From UBA10649 sp963793105 (GTDB taxonomy: Bacteria; Actinomycetota; Actinomycetes; S36-B12), in NCBI GenBank assembly GCA_963793105.1, contig CAWBZB010000008.1:186001-250000 (forward strand): DNA of 64,000 bases, in the 5' to 3' direction. The translations under genes were made by a program, and so were the position numbers. Each line of letters starts with the position of its first letter. The stretch's first letter is position 1. The notes beneath the pieces are model-generated. The model saw only the letters and a program-made list of their open reading frames with translations. It was not told the DNA's origin and did not search any database. Positions 7,800 through 15,749 of this stretch are shown here, piece after piece.

Positions 7800-9101
7800 C
7801 TATGTTGGGGTTGCCCGCTTGCGCGAGATGGCGTCGACACTGGCCGCGACGAGGAGCACGAGGCCGGTGACGACGAACTGGATGCCGGACTGCTGCGTGA
7901 TGAGCGGCAGGCCGTTGGCGATGACGGCGATGACCAGGCCGCCGATGACGGCGTCCATGACTCGGCCCTTGCCGCCGAAGAGGCTGGTTCCGCCGATGAC
8001 GGCGGCGCCCACCGCGAACAGCAGCGTCTGTGCGCCACCCGTCGTCGGCGAGACGGAGTTGTCACGCGAGGCGATGAGCACGCCGCCGAGGGCCGCCAGG
8101 GTCGAACAGATCATGAAGCAGGCGATCTTGATGCCCTGGACGCTGATGCCAGCACGTCGGGCGGCCTCGGCGTTGCCACCGGTCGCGTAGATGTGGCGGC
8201 CGAAGGACGTGCGCGACAGCACGAAGGTGAGGCCGACGAGCAGGACGAGGACCACGAGCACTGCCCACGGCACCCCCTCGATCACCGGGATGCAGCCGAC
8301 CTCCCCGGTGCCGTCCATCGGGCAGGACTCCTTGCCGGGCCGGACGATCTGCCGCTGCTGGTTCAGGAGGAAGACGGCCGCCCCGAGCAGCACGGCCAGC
8401 ACGATGATCTTGGCGGCGAACACCGAGGTGGCCGTTGACTGGAGCCCCGCCTTGCGGCGACCGGCGATCGCCCGCCACCCCACGAACGCGTAGCCACCGA
8501 TGACGACGGCCCACAGCAGCCAGCCGGCCCAGATCGGCATGTTCTGGTTCATGATCGCGATGAGCACGTCGCTGCGCAGCCGGATGGTGCCGCCCTCGCT
8601 GATGATCAGCAGCATGACGCCCTGGAGTGCGAGGAACATCGCGAGCGTCACGACGAATGACGGGATCCCGAGGCGCGCGACGAGCAGGCCGATGCTCAGG
8701 CCGATGACCGTGCCGGTCAGCAGGCCGATCATCAAGGCGATCGGCCACGCCAGCCCCCACGACGACAGGGCGACGGCGAGAACTGCCGCAGCGGTGCCGG
8801 CGGTGAAGCCCGCCGACAGGTCGATCTCCCCGAGGAGCAGGACGAAGACCAGGCCCATCGCGAGCACGATGATGGCCGTGCCCTGGTTGAGGAGGTTCGC
8901 GAAGTTGAAGGCCGAGAAGAAGGTGTCCGGCTTCATGAGGCTGAAGAAGATGAACAGGACGATCAGCCCGAGGACTGCCGGCAACGACCCGACGTCACCG
9001 CCCCTGACCCGCGTGAAGTAGTCGCTGATCGCCTGGGGGATACCGCCGCTGTCGCCGGCCTCGGGGATGTCGACGTCTGTCGGCTGCTGCACCGTGCTCA
9101 T
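7800..9101 (-). CDS. xylH: xylose-type sugar ABC transporter permease
   Basis: 433 aa, about ten hydrophobic segments, with the BPD_transp_2 region (LLGEIDLSAGFTAG, the family EAA-like loop, and GGTSLFGGKGRV near the end). This matches XylH/RbsC permeases of the CUT2 class, which import monosaccharides. Start 9101 overlaps the ATPase stop in an ATGA. An internal loop carries a few Cys residues not usual in RbsC. It works with the single-domain ATPase and the lipoprotein receptor encoded just upstream. Confidence 0.9.
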   Translation of the reverse strand: MSTVQQPTDVDIPEAGDSGGIPQAISDYFTRVRGGDVGSLPAVLGLIVLFIFFSLMKPDTFFSAFNFANLLNQGTAIIVLAMGLVFVLLLGEIDLSAGFTAGTAAAVLAVALSSWGLAWPIALMIGLLTGTVIGLSIGLLVARLGIPSFVVTLAMFLALQGVMLLIISEGGTIRLRSDVLIAIMNQNMPIWAGWLLWAVVIGGYAFVGWRAIAGRRKAGLQSTATSVFAAKIIVLAVLLGAAVFLLNQQRQIVRPGKESCPMDGTGEVGCIPVIEGVPWAVLVVLVLLVGLTFVLSRTSFGRHIYATGGNAEAARRAGISVQGIKIACFMICSTLAALGGVLIASRDNSVSPTTGGAQTLLFAVGAAVIGGTSLFGGKGRVMDAVIGGLVIAVIANGLPLITQQSGIQFVVTGLVLLVAASVDAISRKRATPT

Positions 9102-9883
9102 GCCGCACCTCCCATTTCCGAGTCGCCCTGTATGCCCATGTCCCCTGACCGTCCGGTGGTGATGAGCTCGACGATGCTGCTGTGGTTGACGTCCTTGGCC
9201 GACACTTGAGCAGCCATCTCTCCGAGGTACAGGCAGGCCACGTTGTCGGCCACGCGCATGACATCGATCATGTTGTGCGAGATCAGGACGACGCCCAGGC
9301 CGGCGTCGGCCAGGCGACGCACGAGGTTGAGGACCTGCTCGGTCTGGGCCACGCCCAGGGCGGCGGTCGGCTCGTCGAGGATGACGAGCTTGGAGTTCCA
9401 CAGCACCGCGCGGGCGATGGCGACTGTCTGCCGCTGGCCGCCGGACAGGCTGGAGACCTGCTGGCGCACGGACTTGAGGGTGCGTACCGACAGCCCCTTG
9501 AGGGTCTCGGTGGCCCGCTTCTCCATCGCGATCTCGTCCAGGACCGCGCTCTTGGTCTCCTCGCGGCCGAGGAACATGTTGTGCACGACGTCGAGGTTGT
9601 CGCACAGGGCGAGGTCCTGGTACACGACCTCGATCCCCAGGGCGTTCGAGTCCTTCGGATCATGGACGTGGGTCGGCTTGCCCTCGAAGAGGTACTCGCC
9701 GGAGTCGAAGGGGTAGATGCCGGCGATGCCCTTGATCAGGGTGCTCTTGCCCGCGCCGTTGTCTCCGACCAGCGCGGTCACCTGGCCTGCGTAGACGTCA
9801 AGGTCGACGTGGCGCAGGACATGGACCGGTCCGAAGCTCTTGTTGATGCCCTTGAGCTGAAGCAGTGGGGTGTCTGTGGTCAT
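9098..9883 (-). CDS. sugar ABC transporter ATPase, single domain
   Basis: 261 aa. Walker A GDNGAGKST (40-48), signature LSGGQRQ, Walker B LVILDEP and the switch His are present. CUT2 importers usually have a 500-aa ATPase with two ABC domains (RbsA, XylG); this one has a single domain and probably acts as a homodimer, a form known in several actinobacterial CUT2 systems. RBS AGGTGA lies 5 nt before the ATG. It is followed with overlap by the permease and preceded by a 133-nt gap holding a strong hairpin. Confidence 0.9.
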   Translation of the reverse strand: MTTDTPLLQLKGINKSFGPVHVLRHVDLDVYAGQVTALVGDNGAGKSTLIKGIAGIYPFDSGEYLFEGKPTHVHDPKDSNALGIEVVYQDLALCDNLDVVHNMFLGREETKSAVLDEIAMEKRATETLKGLSVRTLKSVRQQVSSLSGGQRQTVAIARAVLWNSKLVILDEPTAALGVAQTEQVLNLVRRLADAGLGVVLISHNMIDVMRVADNVACLYLGEMAAQVSAKDVNHSSIVELITTGRSGDMGIQGDSEMGGAA

Positions 9884-9948
9884 GGCGTCACCTTGTCATC
9901 ACGGGAGAGCAGAGGCAGGGGTTTTCGCGCGATCGGCGGTGGAACGTC

Positions 9949-9981
9949 GGTGGGGGCGGATGCCGTGCACCCGCCCCCACC
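9949..9981 (-). terminator. intercistronic hairpin after the receptor gene
   Basis: GGTGGGGGCGG (9949-9959) pairs perfectly with CCGCCCCCACC (9971-9981), an 11-bp GC stem with an 11-nt loop. It lies between the receptor gene and the ATPase gene of one operon. Such hairpins commonly attenuate read-through or protect the upstream mRNA, so that more receptor than ATPase or permease is made. Confidence 0.6.
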
Positions 9982-10016
9982 GTTCGTGCAGTCCGGCACG
10001 AGGCCGGAGAGGGGTC

Positions 10017-11165
10017 TTACTGAACGCCGTACTCCGTGCACAGTGCCTTGAGCTCGTCCGTCGTGCACACCTTCTCCGCGGTGGTGAAGCCGTCAGCGAT
10101 GACGTCCTTCACGTTCTCGGGGTAGATGGCCTGGGGCACGAGCAGGACGCTGGGCACATCCGAACCCGACTCGCTGTCGGCGGTCACGCCGGTCGCGAGG
10201 GCGTCGGCTGCAGCCTGGTCACCACTGAGGAGGGCAACTGCGAGATCGGCAGCGGCCTGGGCCTCCTGCTTGACTGCCTTGTAGACGGTCATGCACTGGG
10301 TGCCCTGCAGCACGCGCTGCAGGCCCTCGTCCGTGGCGTCCTGGCCCGTGACGAAGATCTTGCCGGCCTGGCCGTTGCGGTCGAGGACCGCGATCACAGC
10401 GCCGCCAAGGCCGTCGTTCGCGGACGCAACGCCCACGAAGTCACCGTTGGCCTCGGTGTACATCTGCTCGAAGATGGTGCCGGCCTTGGTGTTGTCCCAG
10501 TCCGGAACGGCCTGGTCGGCAGTCGGGGTGAAGCCGGCAGCCTCGACGGCCGCGGCGTAGCCCTGCTTGAACAGCGTGGCGTTGTTGTCCGTGGGCGAGC
10601 CGTTGAGGTACGCAACGGGGCCCTCAGTGATGCCGGCGTCGTTCAGGCACTTGACCAGGCCCTCGCCGATGGTGGTGCCCACGGCCACGTTGTCGAAGGA
10701 CACGTAGTACTGGGCGCCGCCGCCGAGGGTCAGGCGGTCGTAGTCGATGACGGGAACGCCGGCTGCCGTCGCCTTGGCGATGACTGCCGCGCCGGTCTCG
10801 CTGTCGAGGTTGACGATGGCGAGGACGCCACAGCCGCTGGCGAGCATGCCCTCGGCGATCGTCGCGAACTTGGCCTTGTCACCATTGGCGTTCTGGATGT
10901 CGTACTCGACGCCAGCGGCGGTGAAGGACTCCTCGAGGAACGGACGGTCTGCGGTCTCCCAGCGAGCCGACGATGCGGCGTCGGGGAGGATGACGCAGGC
11001 CTTGCCGCCAGCGGCCGCGGCCTCTGACGCCATTTCCGATGCCGCAGCGGACTCGGCAGGTGCCTCAGCCGAGGACTCGCTGCTGGTGCTTGAGCCGCCA
11101 CAGGCGGCGACGAGCAGCGAGGCGGCCGCGAGGCCGGCTACTGCTCCGAAGATTCTCTTGGACAT
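10017..11165 (-). CDS. xylF: sugar ABC transporter receptor lipoprotein (XylF-like)
   Basis: 382 aa. A signal peptide with lipobox VAAC (Cys22) is followed by a Ser/Glu/Ala-rich tether (about 24-50) and a Peripla_BP_4 fold (KACVILPDAASSARWE). The conserved Asp/Asn-rich ligand region appears in the middle (VASANDGLGGAVIAVL). It binds the sugar outside the membrane for the downstream ATPase and permease. Start 11165 was chosen for the signal peptide and the GGGAAGGG Shine-Dalgarno. It follows xylA by 73 nt. Xylose as ligand is inferred from the operon. Confidence 0.9.
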   Translation of the reverse strand: MSKRIFGAVAGLAAASLLVAACGGSSTSSESSAEAPAESAAASEMASEAAAAGGKACVILPDAASSARWETADRPFLEESFTAAGVEYDIQNANGDKAKFATIAEGMLASGCGVLAIVNLDSETGAAVIAKATAAGVPVIDYDRLTLGGGAQYYVSFDNVAVGTTIGEGLVKCLNDAGITEGPVAYLNGSPTDNNATLFKQGYAAAVEAAGFTPTADQAVPDWDNTKAGTIFEQMYTEANGDFVGVASANDGLGGAVIAVLDRNGQAGKIFVTGQDATDEGLQRVLQGTQCMTVYKAVKQEAQAAADLAVALLSGDQAAADALATGVTADSESGSDVPSVLLVPQAIYPENVKDVIADGFTTAEKVCTTDELKALCTEYGVQ

Positions 11166-11238
11166 GCGGTGCTGTCCCTTCCCCGCAGGAGTCCCTGCGA
11201 TGTTCATAGAGGTGAGGTGGCGCTGTCGTACCCGGGGA

Positions 11239-12405
11239 TCAGGCGATCCCCAGGATGTGATCGACGACGAGCTGGTCGAGCGCCTCGTTCCCGAAACCCC
11301 GTTGTGCGAGGGAGTCGAGATCGAAGGTCTCGTCCTTCAGTTCGGCCGCGGTATCCGATGAGTACGGACCTACGGTCGACTCCGCGAGCTGGGCGACGCC
11401 GGAGTACGCCATCGCCTTCGCCACGCGGGGATCTTGGTCGAACTCGCGGGCCTTGGCCGCGAGCGCGAGGTAGTTGCGGATGCAGCCGCGCGCGAAGTCC
11501 CACACGCCGTCGACATCCTCGGTGCGGTACGCGTGCGCGTCGAAGTGCTTGACGCCGGAGTATCCGCTGTTCTCCAGCAGGCGCACGAGGAAGAAGTGGT
11601 CCTTGATGCCCTCGGAGCCGAAGCGGAAGTCCTGGTCGAAGCGGCCGATCCGCTGGTCGTTCAGGTCGATGTGGAAGAGCTTGTCCTGCCAGAGCGCCTG
11701 CGCGACTCCCTGGTAGAAGCTGAGGCCCGACATCGTCTCGTGCGCGACCTCGGGGTTGAGCCCGACCATCTCGTGGTGGTCGAGCATCGAGATGAAGGCC
11801 AGCGCATGCCCGACAGTGGGCAGGAAGATGTCGCCGCGCGGCTCGTTCGGCTTCGGCTCGATGGCGAAGCGGATGTCGTAGCCCTTGTCCTTGACGTAGC
11901 CGGCGAGGAAGTCCAGCGCCTCGGCGTAGCGCGACAGTGCGTCGCGGGTGTCCTTGGAGGCCGCCGACTCCACGCCCTCGCGACCGCCCCAGAAGACGTA
12001 CGTGGGCGCGCCCAGTTCCGCGGCCACGTCGATGTTGCGCATGGTCTTCTGGATCGCGTACCGCCGGATCTGCGGATCGTTCGACGTGAAGGCGCCGTCC
12101 TTGAAGATGGGGTGGTAGAAGAGGTTGGTCGTGGCCATCGCGCAGACCAGACCGGTCTCGTCCAGCGTCTTCTTGAACAGGTCGAGCTCGGCGCGACGCT
12201 GCGACTCCGGAGCGCCGTAGGTCATCAGGTCGTCGTCGTGGAAGCTGACCCCGTAGACCCCGATGTCCGCGAGCCCCTTGAGCATGTCGACGATCTCGAC
12301 CTTGGGCCGGACGGCCTCACCGAAGGGGTCGCGTCCGCGGTTGCCGATGGTCCACAGCCCGAACGTGAACTTGTGCTCCGGGGTGGGGGTCAGATCGGTC
12401 GACAC
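11239..12405 (-). CDS. xylA: D-xylose isomerase
   Basis: 388 aa, the usual length for the short actinobacterial (class I) enzyme. Visible catalytic features are FHDDD (His56, Asp59), TNLFYHPIFKDG, VFWGGREG, the metal-ligand segment IEPKPNEP, and HIDLNDQ. It converts D-xylose to D-xylulose with two divalent metals. The start is a GTG at 12405 with GAGGAG upstream. A promoter-like sequence with an overlapping inverted repeat lies at 12445-12487. The gene is downstream of xylB and upstream of the transporter genes. Confidence 0.96.
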   Translation of the reverse strand: MSTDLTPTPEHKFTFGLWTIGNRGRDPFGEAVRPKVEIVDMLKGLADIGVYGVSFHDDDLMTYGAPESQRRAELDLFKKTLDETGLVCAMATTNLFYHPIFKDGAFTSNDPQIRRYAIQKTMRNIDVAAELGAPTYVFWGGREGVESAASKDTRDALSRYAEALDFLAGYVKDKGYDIRFAIEPKPNEPRGDIFLPTVGHALAFISMLDHHEMVGLNPEVAHETMSGLSFYQGVAQALWQDKLFHIDLNDQRIGRFDQDFRFGSEGIKDHFFLVRLLENSGYSGVKHFDAHAYRTEDVDGVWDFARGCIRNYLALAAKAREFDQDPRVAKAMAYSGVAQLAESTVGPYSSDTAAELKDETFDLDSLAQRGFGNEALDQLVVDHILGIA

Positions 12406-12444
12406 GGTGCTCCTCAGCGTTCCTCAGGCGATGCACGCGGTAAT

Positions 12445-12487
12445 TGTTGTCTGAGCCAACATATGCCGTGGATCACCTCGTAGGCAA
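12445..12487 (-). promoter_or_regulatory. xylA promoter with ROK-type operator
   Basis: On the minus strand TTGCCT (12487-12482) and TATGTT (12463-12458) form a -35/-10 pair 18 bp apart. The inverted repeat TGTTG-N7-CAACA (12445-12449 and 12457-12461) overlaps the -10 box, an arrangement expected for repression. The operon encodes its own ROK repressor, which is the likely binder. Outer flanks are also partly symmetric. Confidence 0.55.
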
Positions 12488-12579
12488 CCAGTTACGGCAA
12501 CGATTCAGCAACTTCTGGTAACAATTTGGTCACGCCCACGACAAACCCCGTTCACGTGCCGGACATCGGGCCCGGCCGG

Positions 12580-13974
12580 CTACGCGTCCCCGAAGACCGC
12601 GGTGCGGGCCGACGCGTACGCCTCGCGGATCGCCGGTACCGGTGCGGGATCGAGCGCCCGCGACGCACCGGCCCGTGCGCTCGGCCACGAGGGCGGGCCT
12701 GACTCGCCGGACAGCACCCAGGCCGCCTGCCGGGCGGCACCGTCGGCCACGTACTCCCCCGGCGGCGGGATCACGATCGGGACGTCGAACATCGTGGCCG
12801 CCACCGCGCCGACCGCCGGGTTGGCCGCCGCTCCGCCGATCAGCATGACCCGGGCGGGCACGACGCCCACCGCCACCAGGGCGTCCACCGCGTCTGCCAG
12901 GCCGCCGAACATCCCCTCGATCGAGGCGCGAGCGACGTTCGCGGGCGTGAGGTTGCTGCGGGTGATCCCATGCAGGGAGCCGCGGGCATCGGGGAGGTTC
13001 GGCGTGCGCTCGCCATCGAGGTAGGGCAGCAGCGACAGGCCCCCCGAGCCCGGCTCGGCCGACAGGGCGAGGGCGGCGAACGCCTCGAGATCGACGCCGA
13101 GCAGGTCGGCGGCGGTCGTCAGCACCCGGGCGGCGTTGAGCGTGCAGACGAGCGGGAGGAAGTGCCCGGTCGCGTCGGCGAAGCCGGCCACGAAGCCGCT
13201 GGCGTCGCGGGCCGGGACCTCGGACACCGCGAAGGCGGTTCCCGACGTGCCCAGCGACACGACGACGTCGCCGGGGCGGGTGTCCAGCCCCAGTGCCGCA
13301 GCCATGTTGTCGCCGGTGCCCGGGCCCAGGGCGATCCCCCCCGCCGTTCGGCCGACCTCCTCGCCGGGAGCCACGACCCGGGGGAGGGCGGGAATGCGAC
13401 CGAGCGCCATCTGCAGCAGGTCGGTCCGGTACTCGCCGCTGATCGGCGACCAGTAGCCGGTACCCGAGGCCTCGCCGCGGTCGGTGGCCGCCTCGTCCGG
13501 ACGGCCGGCCAGCACCCAGGTCAGGTAGTCGTGGGGGAGCATCATGCGATGCGTCCGGGCGGCGTTCTCCGGTTCGACCCGGGCCATCCATCGGGCCTTC
13601 GTCACGGTGAACGCGGCCACCGGAACGCTGCCGACCGCATCCGCCCACGCCTGCGGTCCCCCGAGCTCCTCGACCAGGTCAAGGGCGTCGGGCGCCGACC
13701 TCGTGTCGTTCCACAGCAGCGCCGGCCGGACGACCTCCCCGTCCTCGTCGAGCGCGACCATGCCGTGCTGCTGACCCCCGACGCTCAGCGCCGCCACGTC
13801 GTCGAGCACCCCGCCGGTGACCTCGTCCAGCGCCGCGATCCAGTGCCGGGGGTGCACCTCGGTGCCGTCCGGGTGCGGCGCCCGCGCCTCGCGAACGAGT
13901 TCGCCGGTGTCGGCGTCCCGGACCACGATCTTGACGGACTGGGTGGAGGAGTCGACTCCGGCGATGAGGGCCAT
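12580..13974 (-). CDS. xylB: xylulokinase
   Basis: 464 aa FGGY kinase. The N-terminal ATPase-fold begins MALIAGVDSSTQSVKIVV, followed by LSVGGQQHGMVALD (the xylulokinase substrate loop) and the C-terminal phosphate-binding GGAAANPAVG. It phosphorylates D-xylulose to D-xylulose 5-phosphate for the pentose phosphate pathway. Start 13974 was chosen because upstream codons do not match the family. It is the first gene of the xylose operon, with 174 nt before xylA, where a second promoter lies. Confidence 0.93.
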   Translation of the reverse strand: MALIAGVDSSTQSVKIVVRDADTGELVREARAPHPDGTEVHPRHWIAALDEVTGGVLDDVAALSVGGQQHGMVALDEDGEVVRPALLWNDTRSAPDALDLVEELGGPQAWADAVGSVPVAAFTVTKARWMARVEPENAARTHRMMLPHDYLTWVLAGRPDEAATDRGEASGTGYWSPISGEYRTDLLQMALGRIPALPRVVAPGEEVGRTAGGIALGPGTGDNMAAALGLDTRPGDVVVSLGTSGTAFAVSEVPARDASGFVAGFADATGHFLPLVCTLNAARVLTTAADLLGVDLEAFAALALSAEPGSGGLSLLPYLDGERTPNLPDARGSLHGITRSNLTPANVARASIEGMFGGLADAVDALVAVGVVPARVMLIGGAAANPAVGAVAATMFDVPIVIPPPGEYVADGAARQAAWVLSGESGPPSWPSARAGASRALDPAPVPAIREAYASARTAVFGDA

Positions 13975-14122
13975 GGCCGCACGCTCCCACAGAAATCCGA
14001 GTGATTCCACACGTGGTCGGACGGGAGCACCGGCACCGGGCCCGGCGTTCCGGCGTCACCCTTTACCCTCCCTTTGCCTGCCGTGCAGAGTCCGTTGACG
14101 CCCGCGCGAGACGATCGCAACC

Positions 14123-15439
14123 ATGACCGAGCGTCTCGGGATCCGGGCCACGTCGACCCTGGCCGACCACCTGACGGACTATGGGCCGATGCCCGTCGTC
14201 GGGCACCGTCACGGGCGCCTCCCGGGCGACCTCGTCGACGAGGTGGAGCGGGCCGGGCTTCGCGGCCGAGGTGGCGGCTGGTTCCCGACGCACCTGAAGC
14301 TGCGGGCGGTGGTCACCAGTTCCGCGGACCGCGGACGCCTGAGCCGCACGCGCCAGCCGGTCGTGATCGCGAACGCGATGGAGGGCGAGCCCGCGAGCTC
14401 CAAGGACGCGGTCCTGCTGGCCCGGTCCCCCCATCTGGTGCTCGACGGGATCGACCTCGCCGCCCGCACGGTCGGGGCGCCCGACGCCTTCCTGGCCGTG
14501 CACCGGGATTCTCCCCTGGTCGACGCCTTGGAGCTCGCCCTCGCCGAGCGGGCTGCGGCACGCACCGATCATCAGCCGATCCGGCTCGTGACGCCCCCGG
14601 CGCGCTACGTGGCCAGCGAGGAGAGCGCCCTGTCGCACTGGGTGGGCGACGGGATCGCGACCCCTGTCTACCCCGACCGACCCTTCCAGCGTGGCGCGGC
14701 CGGCCGGCCCACACTCGTCCAGAACGCCGAGACCCTCGCGCACCTGGCCCTGATCGCCCGGCTCGGCGGGGCTCGGTACGCGAGCGTCGGATCCGGCTCC
14801 GCTCCGGGCACGACCCTGGTCACCGTCGGCGGCGCCGTCCGTCGCCCGGGGGTCGTCGAGGTCGCCACCGGCACCGCGGTCCGGGAGATCCTCGCCCGAT
14901 GCGGCGGGACGACCGAGTCCGTGCGCGGCTACCTCACCGGCGGCTACGGCGGTGGCTGGGTCGGCGGCACCGGCTTCGCCGATGTCGGCTGGGACCCGGA
15001 CTCCGTCCGCGCGGGCGGCGGAGTGATCGGTGCGTCCGTGCTGTGGGCGCTCGGGGAGAGCGTGTGCCCGATCGACGAGCTGGCGCGCGTCACCGCGTGG
15101 ATGGCCGGCGAGAGCGCCGGGCAGTGCGGGCCCTGCCTGTTCGGACTGCCCTCGCTCGCCGATGATGTCCGCGCGCTCGCACTCCGGCAGACCGGGCCGT
15201 CCGGGATGCGCGGGCTCGAGGACCGATTGCGACGGGTCAGCGGCCGTGGCGGCTGCAAGCACCCCGATGGCACCGCACGCTTCGTGAGCACCGGGCTCGC
15301 CGCCTTCGACGACGAGGTCTCGCTGCACCTCTCCGGGCGGTGCTCCGTGGCCGGCCGCCGAGCCGACCACTCGGAGCTGCTCCCGGTGCCCGCCGCGCGC
15401 CTCGCTCTGGCCGGTGCCGCGAGGGGGGACTTCGCATGA
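14123..15439 (+). CDS. NuoF-like flavoprotein with SLBB and iron-sulfur regions
   Basis: 438 aa. GRGGGWFP (48-55) corresponds to the FMN/NADH loop of NuoF (GRGGAGFP). A central SLBB domain (GTTLVTVGGAVRRPG) and a C-terminal iron-sulfur segment follow. The latter reads ESAGQCGPC, so the first Cys of the NuoF C-x2-C-x2-C is Ala; a further Cys is in RGGCKHPDG. The N-terminal NuoE partner is absent. It overlaps a 3Fe-4S ferredoxin gene by ATGA, so it probably transfers electrons between a nicotinamide or flavin and that ferredoxin. It is not a complex I subunit, since no nuo genes are nearby. Confidence 0.8.
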   Translation: MTERLGIRATSTLADHLTDYGPMPVVGHRHGRLPGDLVDEVERAGLRGRGGGWFPTHLKLRAVVTSSADRGRLSRTRQPVVIANAMEGEPASSKDAVLLARSPHLVLDGIDLAARTVGAPDAFLAVHRDSPLVDALELALAERAAARTDHQPIRLVTPPARYVASEESALSHWVGDGIATPVYPDRPFQRGAAGRPTLVQNAETLAHLALIARLGGARYASVGSGSAPGTTLVTVGGAVRRPGVVEVATGTAVREILARCGGTTESVRGYLTGGYGGGWVGGTGFADVGWDPDSVRAGGGVIGASVLWALGESVCPIDELARVTAWMAGESAGQCGPCLFGLPSLADDVRALALRQTGPSGMRGLEDRLRRVSGRGGCKHPDGTARFVSTGLAAFDDEVSLHLSGRCSVAGRRADHSELLPVPAARLALAGAARGDFA

Positions 15440-15654
15440 GGGCACCCCGACCCGCGCTCTCCCTCGATCCGATCCGGTGCGACGGCCGCGGCCTGTGCCA
15501 TGAGGCGGCCCCGGACCTCATCGATCTGGACGAGTGGGGGTACCCCCTGCTCCCCGGTGGCGGCCTGCGCGCGGAGCTCTCCGCGACGCAGCGCAGGGCG
15601 GCTGAGGTCGCGACGCTCGCGTGCCCGGTGCTGGCCCTGCATATCGAGCGATAG
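15436..15654 (+). CDS. small 3Fe-4S-type ferredoxin
   Basis: 72 aa. Only three cysteines occur: C15 and C21 in CDGRGLC and C63 in ACP. This C-x5-C ... C-P pattern is that of single-cluster [3Fe-4S] ferredoxins that serve cytochromes P450 and similar oxidases. The ATG overlaps the stop of the NuoF-like gene, so the pair is made together and probably forms an electron-transfer couple. No P450 gene is in the window. The aldehyde dehydrogenase gene begins 95 nt downstream. Confidence 0.85.
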   Translation: MRAPRPALSLDPIRCDGRGLCHEAAPDLIDLDEWGYPLLPGGGLRAELSATQRRAAEVATLACPVLALHIER

Positions 15655-15749
15655 GCGCGCCTCGCCCCACCTCGGCGGGCGTTCCGTCAGGCGGGAATAC
15701 CGTCCCGCAACAGGCGACAGCCAGGCCCGGGAGGCGGCAGACTGCGCCC

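Noticed and set aside
6056..7870. 604-codon plus-strand frame opposite the ROK repressor gene
   Set aside because: Antisense shadow; the minus-strand gene has clear HTH and ROK motifs and operon context.
7778..8065. N-terminal extension of the ROK repressor
   Set aside because: The 96 additional residues are Ser/Ala/Arg-rich, lie inside the permease gene in another frame, and precede a natural HTH start at 7777.
12530..13648. alternative minus-strand frame over xylulokinase
   Set aside because: Arg/Gly-rich shadow; the xylulokinase frame is certain from its motifs.
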